Positions 25,514-34,517 of a stretch of 64,000 bases of DNA are shown in pieces. The stretch covers positions 7,893,130-7,957,129 of the forward strand of contig NZ_KI912266.1 of assembly GCF_000235425.2 (NCBI RefSeq), in the 5' to 3' direction. The stretch comes from Pseudofrankia saprophytica. GTDB lineage: Bacteria; Actinomycetota; Actinomycetes; Frankiales; Frankiaceae. The position numbers were made by a program, and so were the translations under genes. The notes below the pieces were generated by a model. The model had not been told where the DNA came from. It searched no databases and saw only the letters and a list, made by a program, of their open reading frames with translations. Positions within the stretch are counted from its first letter, which is position 1. Each line of letters begins with the position of its first letter.

Positions 25514-26668
25514 GTGACTGCGGGAGGATCCCGCTTCGTGGTGCTTCGACTGACCTACCTCGGTGTCACGAACGTGTTCGCGCTGCTGCGCCTGCTGCCT
25601 CGCAGTGATCGTGACAAGGATGTCGAAATCCTCACATTGCGGCACCAGATCGCCGTGCTGCAGCGCCAGCTCGACGGCCAGCGGATCCGGTTCCAGCCCA
25701 CCGACCGTGCGCTGCTGGCGGCACTCCTGCACGCGTTGCCCCGGCCAACGCTGCGCGGCCTGCACCTGCTGGCGCGTCCGGAGACCGTCCTTCGCTGGCA
25801 TCGCAACCTGATCGCCCGCCACCACGCCGCCATCTCCCGCCCCCAGCGGCGCGGACGGCCTCGCACCGTGCGCTCGATCCGCGCCCTGGTGCTGCGCCTG
25901 GCCCGCGAGAACACCGGCTGGGGCTATCGGCGGATACACGGCGAGCTGGTCGTCCTCGGCGTCACAATCGCCCCGTCGACGGTCTGGGAGATCCTGCACC
26001 AGGCAGGCATCGACCCCGCACCCGCGCGGACCGCCACCACGTGGGCCGACTTCCTGCGCTCCCAGGCCAACGCGATCCTCGCCGTCGACTTCCTCGAGAC
26101 GCAGACACTCACCGGCACGCGTCTGTACATCCTCGCGGTGATCGAACACGCCACCCGGCGCATCCGGATCCAGGGCGCCACCGCGCACCCCACCGCCGCC
26201 TGGGTAACCCAAGCAGCCCGTAACCTCGCGATGGACCTCCACGATGCCGGGTCGACCGCGTGGTACCTCATCCGCGACCGCGACGGCAAATACCCCGCTC
26301 TGTTCGACGCGATCCTCGCCGACGCAGGGATCACGGTCGTACTCAGTGGTGTCCGAGCCCCTCGGATGAACACGATCATGGAACGATGGGTCCGGACCTG
26401 CCGCCGAGAACTCCTCGACCGAACCCTGATCTACAACCAGCGCCACCTCCTACACGCCCTCCGCGCATACGAGGCTTTTTACAACACGCACAGGCCCCAT
26501 CAGGGCATCGCTTACAACACGCACAGGCCCCATCAGGGCATCGCGAACGCCAGACCCCTGAACCCGCTGCCCGAACCGATCACCGACCCCGACCGGCTCA
26601 CCCACCTCGACATCCGCCGGCGCGATCGCCTGGCCGGCATCCTGCACGAGTACGAACATGCCGCCTGA
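25514..26668 (+). CDS. Integrase-core DDE transposase with an internal 33-bp duplication
   Basis: 384 residues. The N-terminus has a helical HTH region (DKDVEILTLRHQIAVLQRQLDGQ and RENTGWGYRRIHGELVVLG). The catalytic core follows: ILAVDFLETQT (Asp), YLIRDRDGKYP (Asp) and NTIMERWVRTCRRELLDR (Glu), then the terminal HRPHQGI signature. That signature is doubled because 33 bases are tandemly repeated (26,480-26,544), giving YNTHRPHQGIA twice; the frame stays open. GTG 25,514 is listed; GTG 25,538 has a better-spaced GGAGG site. A degenerate relative lies at 5750-6804. Confidence 0.85.
   Translation: MTAGGSRFVVLRLTYLGVTNVFALLRLLPRSDRDKDVEILTLRHQIAVLQRQLDGQRIRFQPTDRALLAALLHALPRPTLRGLHLLARPETVLRWHRNLIARHHAAISRPQRRGRPRTVRSIRALVLRLARENTGWGYRRIHGELVVLGVTIAPSTVWEILHQAGIDPAPARTATTWADFLRSQANAILAVDFLETQTLTGTRLYILAVIEHATRRIRIQGATAHPTAAWVTQAARNLAMDLHDAGSTAWYLIRDRDGKYPALFDAILADAGITVVLSGVRAPRMNTIMERWVRTCRRELLDRTLIYNQRHLLHALRAYEAFYNTHRPHQGIAYNTHRPHQGIANARPLNPLPEPITDPDRLTHLDIRRRDRLAGILHEYEHAA
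26480..26544 (+). repeat. 33-bp tandem duplication inside the transposase gene
   Basis: 32 identical bases at 26,480-26,511 and 26,513-26,544 (period 33), each encoding YNTHRPHQGIA. The only difference is the base closing each unit (T or G). Confidence 0.95.
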
Positions 26669-26973
26669 CCAGCCCGGACGCGTTTATCGGCAGGTACAAC
26701 GTCAGCAACCACATGCAGATCATCGCCCGCAACGTCGGCCTGTGCGCCACCCTGTCCACGGACGCACCGGCGGGGTCCCTGACGGTCGACGTCGGGCGCC
26801 GCCACACGGCCCCCGAGCGGACGTGGACGGTCTACCGCGACCGCGAACCGATCGGCCAGGTCACCGTGACCCGATGCGCCCGCCGCCGCGGCTCGGGCGC
26901 GACGCTCACCTTGTCCACCAGGCTCGGCCTCGACCTACGCAAGGGCGACGAACTCGGCGAGGACCTCCTGTCC

Positions 26974-27222
26974 CGACGCCGGCTGCACGACCTGCGGCAC
27001 TCCTCCGCGTCCATCCAGCTCGACCAGGGCATCGACATCACCCTGGTCTCCAAACGGCTCGGCCACTCGTCCACGACGATCACCGGCACCCTGTATGCCC
27101 ACCTGCTGCGATCCACTGGCCAACGGGCCGCCGAAACGGTGGCGAACGCGATCCCACGCCACGCGCAAGATCACGCCCACATCGCGCCCACAACGATCAC
27201 CAACGAAAAAGACCGGCTCTAG
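26974..27222 (+). pseudogene. int: Tyrosine integrase, C-terminal fragment of an older AICE
   Basis: RRRLHDLRHSSASIQLDQGIDITLVSKRLGHSSTTITGTLYAHLL is the C-terminal catalytic half of a tyrosine recombinase: box II HDLRH, the later His in RLGHSS and the nucleophile Tyr in LYAHL. The N-terminal domains and box I Arg are absent. The preceding 290 bases are open in the same frame but unrecognised. The stop is 33 bases from a partial tRNA-Lys, the normal int-att spacing, so this marks the right end of an earlier element in the same tRNA site. Confidence 0.75.
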
Positions 27223-27255
27223 GCCGGTCAGTTCCTGCAGGTCACGGGCCTGCAA

Positions 27256-27302
27256 ACGGGTGCGCCGCCAGGGACTTGAACCCCGAACCCGCGGATTAAG
27301 AG
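27256..27302. repeat. attL: att site (left), partial tRNA-Lys
   Basis: 47 bases identical to 55,980-56,026. They cover the 3' part of tRNA-Lys(CTT) from the anticodon loop to the 3' end plus 5 flanking bases. Sequence diverges on both sides. This is the left boundary of the AICE. Confidence 0.9.
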
Positions 27303-27465
27303 AAGAGGGCGGGTCGTCCGCCGACGTCCGCAGCGGTCCGTGCGCGCTGCCCGTCCAACTGATCGATACCGTCGGCGTCCGCCACCGTCCAGCCCTCCTT
27401 GTCAGTCTCGGGTGAGACACCTGCTGGGTGCGGGTTGGCTACGGGGGGCGTGATCGGAGATCCTT

Positions 27466-27853
27466 GTGTTCGTGGAGTCAGAGTCGGCGGAGCGTCCGAG
27501 CGGGTCCTCGCCGCGGCGTGATCCGGCGCCGCGTCCGTCGCGGCGGGTGTTCAGCGCGGCGTACAAGTTGCGGATCATCGCCGAGTACGAGAACGCCCCG
27601 CACGGAGAGAAAGGCGCGATCCTGCGCCGGGAGGGTTTGTTCTCCTCGCATGTGGTGGAGTGGACCCGGGCCCGTGACGCGGGTGCCCTGGGAGGAACAA
27701 ACACCGCGGCTCGCGGTCCGGAGAAGAAGCCCGGAAAATCGGCGGAGCAGATCGAGTTGGAGAAACTGCGCAGGGAGAACGAGCGGTTGAAATCCCGGCT
27801 CGCGACGACCGAGACCGCGCTGGATATCATGGGAAAAGCACACGCGCTCTTGG
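27466..27853 (+). pseudogene. IS3 orfA, interrupted near its 3' end
   Basis: 130-residue HTH and leucine-zipper protein: RRVFSAAYKLRIIAEYENAPHGEKGAILRREGLFSSHVVEW is the HTH_tnp_1 domain and EQIELEKLRRENERLKSRLATTETALDIMGKAHALL the coiled coil. After LL the insertion breaks it; the remaining codons (EQISESADTERP, stop) resume at 29,428-29,466, so excision would restore the gene exactly. Normally OrfA joins OrfB by programmed frameshifting to make the transposase. Confidence 0.8.
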
Positions 27854-29422
27854 CTTGAGATTTAACCATCTCATGATCGAGTTCGGGTTGGGTTGGCGAT
27901 CTACTGGACAGCTGGCACCCTTCACGTGATCGTGTCTCTTTACTGAGACCAATCCGAGTCGCGTGAAGGTCGTAGAGGTGAGTTTGCTGCGCGAGAACGC
28001 CAATGTTGAATTGTTTTTCGCATTGACCCGTTTCCGTGATGGGTTCTACGACTGCCTGGACGCTCGGGCCGACACGCTCTTCGAGCTGACGGACGCGGTG
28101 ATCTGCACTGAAGCTCCGGTGACCTCCCTGGTCGAGTTGTCACTTGCTTCGGTATTCCGCCGCGGCCACGGAGCCCTGTATGACGCGTTGGCGCAAGGCG
28201 CCATCGACGAGGAACGGCTGCGGGATCTGCTGGCCGACCAGCTCCCACCCGACAGCCCACCGATCTTCGGTGTGGACGTGACGACCTTCCCCAGGCCGAA
28301 CGCCGAGTGCTCACCCGACCGGGGCCTGCACTACGCGCCGTGCCGCTGCGACGGCGACCGCAAGGTCGTACCGGGCTGGGAGTTCCAGTGGGTGACCGCC
28401 CTGGAATGGGGCCGCTCCTCGTGGACGCTGCCGGTCGACGCCCGCCGCCTGCCGCAGGGAGCCTGCCCGGTGACCGCCACCGCCGAGCAGATCCGCGACC
28501 TCACCCGACGGCTGGGCACCCAGCCCCCGACACCACAGCCCGCACCGATGTTCGTGCTGGACCAGGGATACGCAGCCGCCGCACTGACCCACGCCCTGGG
28601 AGACCTTCCGGTCCAGACCCTCGTAAGGATCGCCGGCGACCGTGTCTTCTACGACGGTCGGCCCGGCCCCCGCAAACCCGGCCCCGGCCGCAACGGCATC
28701 CACGGCCAGCGGTTCGCCCTCGCCGCGCCGATGAACCTGCGCCGCCCCGACCAGATGCTGATCGTGCCCGACACGACCAACTACGGCCGGGTCGAGGTCC
28801 GGGCCTGGCAGCGCATGCACCAGAGGGTGGCACGCTCGGGCTACTTCGCCCGCCTGGGAGACGAGCTGTTCACCCGGCTACCCATCATCGAGGGCACCGT
28901 CCTGGAAGTGCGGGTGGAACGTCTGCCCGACGGCCGCAGCCCGCACCGCACCATGTGGCTGTGGCACTCCGGCCCCCATGCACCCGACCTGGACGTGTGC
29001 TGGCGGGCCTACCTGCGCCGCTTCGACATGGAACACACCTTCAAGATGATGAAGTCCCAGCTCGGATGGACCGCGGCACGGCTACGCCATCCTGAGCAGG
29101 CCGTCCGCTGGACCTGGCTGCTCATCGCCGCCTACACCCAACTCCGCCTCGCCCGTGACCTGGCCAACGACCTGCGTCGCCCCTGGGAACGACGGCCCCG
29201 CCCAGGCAAGCCGCTCACCCCCTACCGGGTCCGCCGCGCATTTCGACATCTGCGCGACCGGCTGGGCACCCCGACGCGTCTACCGAAAACCAGCCACCCC
29301 GGCCCAGGACGTCCACCCGGAGGCAGAAACACCCCAGCCCGACGCCACCGTCTCGGCTCAGAAATGCGCAAAACAGACATACCCGCGAAGCCGGGAGGCA
29401 AGAAGAAAGGTTAAATCTCAAG
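27854..29422 (+). mobile_element. 1569-bp insertion sequence with perfect 14-bp ends and 5-bp target duplication
   Basis: Ends CTTGAGATTTAACC and GGTTAAATCTCAAG are exact inverted repeats. CTTGG flanks both sides (27,849-27,853 and 29,423-29,427) as a target-site duplication. One transposase gene fills the element. A recent, complete insertion into IS3 orfA. Confidence 0.92.
27963..29414 (+). CDS. Transposase (DDE superfamily, IS4/IS701-like)
   Basis: 483 residues. Plausible DDE positions are IFGVDVTTFPRP (Asp), APMFVLDQGYAAAALTHAL (Asp) and RRFDMEHTFKMMKSQLGWTAARLRHPEQAVRWTWLLIAAYTQLRLAR (Glu), the last block being typical of IS4-superfamily transposases. The C-terminal 60 residues are basic and Pro-rich. 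GTG 27,963 is listed; GTG 27,978 (VSLLRENANVELF) is an alternative. The gene runs nearly the full length of the element. Family assignment beyond the superfamily is uncertain. Confidence 0.8.
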   Translation: MKVVEVSLLRENANVELFFALTRFRDGFYDCLDARADTLFELTDAVICTEAPVTSLVELSLASVFRRGHGALYDALAQGAIDEERLRDLLADQLPPDSPPIFGVDVTTFPRPNAECSPDRGLHYAPCRCDGDRKVVPGWEFQWVTALEWGRSSWTLPVDARRLPQGACPVTATAEQIRDLTRRLGTQPPTPQPAPMFVLDQGYAAAALTHALGDLPVQTLVRIAGDRVFYDGRPGPRKPGPGRNGIHGQRFALAAPMNLRRPDQMLIVPDTTNYGRVEVRAWQRMHQRVARSGYFARLGDELFTRLPIIEGTVLEVRVERLPDGRSPHRTMWLWHSGPHAPDLDVCWRAYLRRFDMEHTFKMMKSQLGWTAARLRHPEQAVRWTWLLIAAYTQLRLARDLANDLRRPWERRPRPGKPLTPYRVRRAFRHLRDRLGTPTRLPKTSHPGPGRPPGGRNTPARRHRLGSEMRKTDIPAKPGGKKKG

Positions 29423-29473
29423 CTTGGAACAGATCTCCGAGAGCGCGGACACCGAACGGCCGTAGACCAGGTT

Positions 29474-30496
29474 TTGACCGGTGCTTTCGACCAGCTGCGC
29501 GCCGCGGGGGTGCCGGTGAACCGGGCCTGCGTCTACACGGGCCGGTCGAGAGCGACGCACTACCGTCAAGCCGCGCCGGGCGGACGGCGCCATGGGCCGT
29601 GGCTGGCGCGGACTCCGTCGCCGGGGACGTTGACCGACGTCGAACGCGCCCAGGTGCTGGCGGTCCTGGCGAGCCCGGCCTACCAGGACCTGGCGATCCC
29701 GCAGGTCTGGGCGCGGGAACTCGACGCTGGCCGGTACTGGTGCTCGCTGTCGACGATGTACCGCATCGCGCGTGCGGCCGGGCAGACCCGGGAACGTCGC
29801 GCGCTGGCGACCCACCCGCCGCGGGTCCGCCCCGAGCTGACCGCGACCGGCCCCGACCAGGTCTGGTCGTGGGACATCACCGCGTTGAAAGGACCCGAGA
29901 AAGGAGTCTGGTACAGGCTCTACGTCGTGCTCGACATCTACTCCCGGTACGTTACCGGCTGGCTGGTGGCCGCCGGCGAGGATGCCGTGGTCGCGAAGGA
30001 CTTCCTCGCCGCCGCCATTGCCCGGAACGGAGCCCCGCCCCGGGCGATCCATGCGGACCGCGGTGGGGTGATGGTTTCGAAGCCGGTATCCGAACTCCTT
30101 GTCAACCTTCATGTCCACCGGTCTCATTCCCGGCCACGGACCTCGAACGACAACCCCTATTCCGAAGCGCAGTTCAAGACTCTCAAGTACAGCTACGACT
30201 TCCCCGACCGGTTCGGGTCGCTCGCCGACGCACGGACCTTCTGCGAGGGGTTCTTCACCGCCTACAACCACGACCACCGCCACTCCGGGATCGGGTTCCA
30301 CACCCCGGCCTCGGTCCACTTCGGCACCGCCGACCAGGTCCAGACCCACCGCCAGGCCACCCTCGACCGCGCCCACGCAGCGCACCCCGAGCGGTTCGCC
30401 CGCCGGCCACGGCCACCCCGGCTACCCGAGACCGTGTGGATCAACCAGCCAGTTCCCAGCCAACCGAGCAACGACCAACTGTCTCATTTGACTTGA
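29474..30496 (+). CDS. IS3-family orfB transposase
   Basis: 340 residues. An N-terminal HTH_21-like region precedes the rve catalytic core: QVWSWDITALKGPEKGVWYRLYVVLDIYSRYVTGW (first Asp), AIHADRGGVMVSKPV (second Asp), SNDNPYSEAQFKTLKYSYDFP (Glu). The C-terminal tail YNHDHRHSGIGFHTPASVHFG is the usual IS3 ending. Starts at TTG just after the orfA remainder, consistent with frameshift expression. The stop lies a few bases past the probable right inverted repeat. Confidence 0.88.
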   Translation: MTGAFDQLRAAGVPVNRACVYTGRSRATHYRQAAPGGRRHGPWLARTPSPGTLTDVERAQVLAVLASPAYQDLAIPQVWARELDAGRYWCSLSTMYRIARAAGQTRERRALATHPPRVRPELTATGPDQVWSWDITALKGPEKGVWYRLYVVLDIYSRYVTGWLVAAGEDAVVAKDFLAAAIARNGAPPRAIHADRGGVMVSKPVSELLVNLHVHRSHSRPRTSNDNPYSEAQFKTLKYSYDFPDRFGSLADARTFCEGFFTAYNHDHRHSGIGFHTPASVHFGTADQVQTHRQATLDRAHAAHPERFARRPRPPRLPETVWINQPVPSQPSNDQLSHLT

Positions 30497-31459
30497 CATC
30501 TACCGCAGGGCCGTCCACTGGCTCGGGTACACGCTTGGGTGTAGTACCCATGTGGCTGCCTCCGTGCAGTCCGGAGTGGAGTCCACCCGACACACCCGAG
30601 ATCAGCGTGACACCCGAAGCCCTCGCCGCATAACCTGCACCCAGGATCGCGGGATGTCACCCTCCGTACACCACGCCGCTGGACGTGACCCAGTCCGGAT
30701 CGGCTTCCCGACAGCTATCCCAATGCCTGATCACTCGCCCACATCGACTCCGGCGCCGCCCCCGCTACCTGCTCCCCGACCGTATCCATGACAACGTGAA
30801 GCATCGCGACAAGCTCGCGGCTGGGAACATCATCTCGATCATCGCTCGCCGCGGTTGGCACATGGTTCCGGCCTGGGAAAGCACCGCTGGCCGGTGGAGC
30901 GGACGCTCGGCCGTGGGAACGTGGAGGCGACATCCACAAGGCCTTCCTCAGCCTGGCCTGCTCGATCATCTGCCTGTGAAACTCTACCGGACCTTCTGGA
31001 AACGAGGTCTGAGCGGCGAGCGCGCCCCGTCCACGCGTCTGTGGCGGTCCGCGATGTACTCCCACCCAGTTGATCGCTACCGATGGTGTCCACCAACGTC
31101 CGACGCCGTCCCCCGGCTCCGTTACGCACAGGGAGTCGTGGCGCTCGCCCGCAGTGAACAGCCGACCGATGTCCCTGTGGCTATGCCGTCCCTGCCTGCT
31201 CGTGCGGGCGAGGCGAAGGCGTCACGGTCCCAAACCCTCACGTAACGGCTGCTTCCGACCTTGTCTCCGCTCCTCACGGCGATGGCAGCCATGTCCTCGG
31301 CTGGGCCCGAGGCACCCTCTCGAAAGCTGCGCGGACAAGTCGGCCAGAGAAGCCTTTCTTCAAGCAACTGGTGTCAGATGCCGAACAGCACCGACGCGGG
31401 TGCATGAGAGGTTGATGAGCGCTTCGTAGGTGGTACGCTACGCGCACGTGCTGGCGATC
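30497..31459. other. No recognisable gene
   Basis: 963 bases between the IS3 element and an IS630-like fragment. Open stretches exist on both strands but none shows a family motif, a credible start or protein-like composition. Probably eroded sequence behind the insertion sequences. Confidence 0.5.
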
Positions 31460-31700
31460 TCACCGGAGCGGGGGCCATGCGATCGAAGCCGAACACCTCT
31501 TGGCGACCGTCGGCGACGACACCCCGACCGCCGCCGTGACCTGCCCGTTCGTCCTCCCACCTAGGACGCACGCCAGCACGGTCCGCGTCCGCGTCGCCGA
31601 CGCCTGCGACGTCTTTGGCCGACGCACGCCGCTCCTCAGCGGACAGCACGGTCGGCACGGCGGCAGACCTAGGCACGCTCCCATTTCACGATCCACGAAA
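31460..31700 (-). pseudogene. IS630-like transposase, N-terminal fragment
   Basis: Minus-strand reading VLSAEERRASAK in one frame, then TRTRTVLACVLGGRTNGQVTAAVGVSSPTVAKR in the next frame, is the N-terminal helix-turn-helix of IS630 transposases, joined by a frameshift. The catalytic domain is missing. Confidence 0.55.
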
Positions 31701-31877
31701 GAACTGACGACTCAGGACACTAGCCAGTAGCACCGAGGAGCCTTACCGCCATGATCTCCCGGGGCCATCTTCCAGGGCTGGTGAGGACCGAAGTGCCTGT
31801 TAGCTCGGCGACATGGGCGCAAGCGAGCTCAACGCCCGTCACATGGACCGCCATGGAGCATCGGGGCGCTTAAGGAG

Positions 31878-32552
31878 ATGGCGACCACGAAGCTCAACCG
31901 GAAGCACCTAATCATTACGGCCCTCGTCACAATCGGTTTGATCTCCATCGTCATCCGAGCCGTGCGCGAAGCGGATTACAGCTTGGTTGACGCCGCTTAC
32001 GGGCTTGCCTATGAGGCCCTCCCGACCGCCCTGTTTTACGTTCTCACCGACAGTCTCATCGGACGCTTCGAGACTCGCCAGCAACGGCGTCTCGATGCGC
32101 TTCGCCGACTGCGCGGCGCCCCATCCGACTCCAATGCCGCCCTACTGGACGACATCGCTGTGGGTAACGAACTGCGACTCGCGGATATGATAGGCGCGCA
32201 GCTTGAAGGCATTGAAATTAGAGGGAAGCGCATTCCCGAGGGCCGGATTGATGGCGCCAACGCCGACCGATGCCACATCATCGACTGTCGGGTGGCAAAC
32301 CTATCGGCTAGGGGCGCTTCCCTCCGCCTGGCGGTCTTCGATCAATCTAGCTTCACAGCGTCCTCATTCCACGAGGCAGATCTTAGCGGCGCACTCTTTG
32401 CCAGCTGCAATCTCCAGGGACGAGACTACTTCCGCGGCGCATCGATGGCCGATGTCCGGTTCGTTGACTGCTCGTTCGGTCCGGGAGTTCTCGAGCATGT
32501 CCCGACAGTAGGGCCCAAGTTCATCAGGTGCACTGGTGCGGCCAGTGGCTAG
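31878..32552 (+). CDS. Two-helix membrane protein with pentapeptide-like repeats
   Basis: 224 residues. Hydrophobic segments at about 11-28 (LIITALVTIGLISIVIRAV) and 40-60 (AYEALPTALFYVLTDSLIG) precede a charged helix. Degenerate pentapeptide repeats follow (about 95-215: LRLADMIGAQLEGIEI, GANADRCHIIDCRVANLSARGASLRLAVFDQSSF, ADLSGALFASCNLQG). Likely an inner-membrane protein with a cytosolic right-handed beta-helix. AAGGAG lies almost against the ATG, an unusually tight site. First gene of the cargo operon; the kinase start lies inside its last 17 bases. Base composition is less GC-rich than the AICE backbone. Confidence 0.7.
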   Translation: MATTKLNRKHLIITALVTIGLISIVIRAVREADYSLVDAAYGLAYEALPTALFYVLTDSLIGRFETRQQRRLDALRRLRGAPSDSNAALLDDIAVGNELRLADMIGAQLEGIEIRGKRIPEGRIDGANADRCHIIDCRVANLSARGASLRLAVFDQSSFTASSFHEADLSGALFASCNLQGRDYFRGASMADVRFVDCSFGPGVLEHVPTVGPKFIRCTGAASG

Positions 32553-33666
32553 AAGAGCAGGAATACTTTGCCTCGGAGCGCTCAACGAAGATGAGGTCCA
32601 TGTCGGTACGGTTCCACGAATCCTAATCGAATTGCTTGCAGACAGCGGAGTTAAATACGCGCCCTACGGGGAGATCGTGCTTCCCGATGAGCTCGCCGAA
32701 CGAGTTCGATCGCACCTAACAAGTCCTGCGCACTCGCATCTCGGCGGTGCTGCTTTCAATGTCGCCCGCATCCTAGCCTCGCTGATTCCTGAGGTCAGAA
32801 TCGGCTTCGCAGGAGTCGCAGGGAGGACGCGTGGCGGTGGGCATCCACACGCAGCCTGCCTGGAGCACCTGGGTGTTGATACCGAGTTCTTGCGGCTCAG
32901 CGAGCATGAGCCGGCACGATCGATTGGTTTCACCGCTGACGGCGACCGAACACTCCTCACATCGGTCGGAACCAGCAGCGAGGTCTCCGAGTACCTAGTG
33001 AGCCGCGAGAGTGACCTTCCACCCTACATTTCCTCCTTCGAGTTCATCCATATCTCGTCCATCTTGGACCCCGAGGTTCCCGAGCTTGTCGCAACCGCTA
33101 TTGAGCGCGCCATCTCGTTATCCGACCAGTTGGTCGTATCGCTTGACCCCGGGCACTACTGGGCTGTCGACCTTGCTCCAGCCGCCGAGCGCCTGATCGG
33201 CTGCGCAAACGTGCTCCATCTCAATGCACGGCAGTTGTCTGCGCTAGGAGGACAACTACGCGTCGAAGATGAGCCGGTCGTCGCGGATCGGATCCTCCGA
33301 CTGATGCGGACCGGCGTTCGGTACCTAGTGGTCCGGCGGCACGACTCCGCTTCCATCTTCTTCCAGGATCACAGCGGCGACACTTACGTAAGTACCGTGC
33401 CCTCTGATACGGTACCCGCCGCCGATATAATGGATGCTTCTGGTGCCGGCGCTACGTTTACAGCCGGATTCCTTGCCTTCCTCGCTTCTCCGCTCCTTCG
33501 CGCAATCGCAGGCGCCCGCCTTGGATCTGCACTTGCCGGAGCGAAAGTCCGCCAACTAGGCCCGCTTGACGGCGCATCTCTGGTCGAAGCGGCAGAACAA
33601 GTTGCGGGTAGGGTGGGCAAAGTCTTGAACCAGAACAGGTCGCCCAAGCAGGAGGTGTCAGGCTGA
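32536..33666 (+). CDS. PfkB/ribokinase-fold protein lacking the canonical catalytic Asp
   Basis: 376 residues. PfkB-fold features are ILCLGALNEDEVHVG at the N-terminus, SHLGGAAFNVARILASL (the GG substrate motif), and DASGAGATFTAGFLAFLAS near 300-318, corresponding to the second PfkB signature DTxGAGD. In that signature the catalytic base Asp is Ala (about residue 306), so phosphotransfer may be lost or altered and the protein may act as a nucleotide or sugar binder. GTG 32,536 overlaps the previous gene; GTG 32,545 is possible. Its stop overlaps the radical SAM start (TGATG). Substrate unknown. Confidence 0.8.
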   Translation: MRPVARRAGILCLGALNEDEVHVGTVPRILIELLADSGVKYAPYGEIVLPDELAERVRSHLTSPAHSHLGGAAFNVARILASLIPEVRIGFAGVAGRTRGGGHPHAACLEHLGVDTEFLRLSEHEPARSIGFTADGDRTLLTSVGTSSEVSEYLVSRESDLPPYISSFEFIHISSILDPEVPELVATAIERAISLSDQLVVSLDPGHYWAVDLAPAAERLIGCANVLHLNARQLSALGGQLRVEDEPVVADRILRLMRTGVRYLVVRRHDSASIFFQDHSGDTYVSTVPSDTVPAADIMDASGAGATFTAGFLAFLASPLLRAIAGARLGSALAGAKVRQLGPLDGASLVEAAEQVAGRVGKVLNQNRSPKQEVSG

Positions 33667-34514
33667 TGGCCGACGCGTCCAGGGTCAGACCATTCGAGAT
33701 TTTCGAGCAGAGAATCATGCTCTCGCTGGGACCGCTCCACGCTAACCGGTACTGCACGTACAACTGTCCGTTCTGCTACGTCCATGTTGACTACGATTCA
33801 TATTGGTCGATGACGCCCCAGCAGATTTCCGCCTGGGTATCAAGGCAAGATCCGCGAGAGTTCGACATAATCTACATCTCCGGCGATACCGACTCCTTTG
33901 CCCCGCCGCGTGAAGCAGAGGCCGTGCGCCTCGTCGAGTTGTTGTCTCAGTTCAACGTCGACCTCCTCTTTACCACACGTGCAATCCTAAGCGATGATGC
34001 ACTTTCAAGACTCGTAGCGATCAGTTCGGTGCTTAACCAGTCAGGAAAGTCGCTGTTTGGCTGCTGCAGCGTCGCCCAGTACACGCTCCCGTCACTCGAA
34101 CCAAGACCAATTGCGCCACCCAGCGCACGGATCGCGCAACTGCGGCAATTTCGGGAGAGCGGAATTGTATCGGTCTTGGCCATGCGTCCGTTTCTTCCAA
34201 ATGTTCCTCTTTCCGACTATAGGACGATTCTCGATGAGGCCGACGGCGTCGTCGATGTAGTGCTGGGCGAGCATTGGTACGCAGACAGTCGGGGGGAACT
34301 CGAAGCTCGTGTGGTGGCCGCCGCGGGCCCTTTCACGCGTGACGATACACAGACGTCGTCGGGCGGAATGCCGTTCGACAGCAACGAACATGTCTGGCGA
34401 ATCTACGAAATGCCCAGGTCGGAACGATTCGTGGCCGAGGAATGTTCACGCAGGGGGATCCCATTCTTTATGCGGAGCCGCCCCGCAATTGAGTGGTGGA
34501 GAGGGAGGCGATAA
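33666..34514 (+). CDS. Radical SAM protein
   Basis: 282 residues. The iron-sulphur motif CTYNCPFC gives Cys at about residues 30, 34 and 37 (CX3CX2C). After it come strands of a partial TIM barrel (FDIIYISGDTDSF, VDLLFTTRAIL, GIVSVLAMRPFLP). No SPASM or B12 domain is present, so only the core cluster is expected. It would generate a 5'-deoxyadenosyl radical for an unknown modification. Coupled to the kinase-like gene by a one-base overlap and 3 bases from the next gene, so it is made with the STAND protein. It could modify a nucleotide, sugar or peptide of the system. Confidence 0.85.
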   Translation: MADASRVRPFEIFEQRIMLSLGPLHANRYCTYNCPFCYVHVDYDSYWSMTPQQISAWVSRQDPREFDIIYISGDTDSFAPPREAEAVRLVELLSQFNVDLLFTTRAILSDDALSRLVAISSVLNQSGKSLFGCCSVAQYTLPSLEPRPIAPPSARIAQLRQFRESGIVSVLAMRPFLPNVPLSDYRTILDEADGVVDVVLGEHWYADSRGELEARVVAAAGPFTRDDTQTSSGGMPFDSNEHVWRIYEMPRSERFVAEECSRRGIPFFMRSRPAIEWWRGRR

Positions 34515-34517
34515 GCC

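Larger units (their letters stand above)
27413..30486 (+). mobile_element. IS3-family element split by another insertion sequence
   Basis: Termini TGAGACACCTG (27,413) and CAACTGTCTCA (ends 30,486) are imperfect inverted repeats (9 of 11). Between them lie IS3 orfA and orfB. A complete second insertion sequence (27,854-29,422) interrupts orfA. No convincing target duplication is seen at the outer ends. Confidence 0.7.

Noticed and set aside
30497-31459. IS5-like transposase remains
   Set aside because: Some fragments vaguely resemble a transposase C-terminus, but no conserved DDE block could be aligned in any frame.
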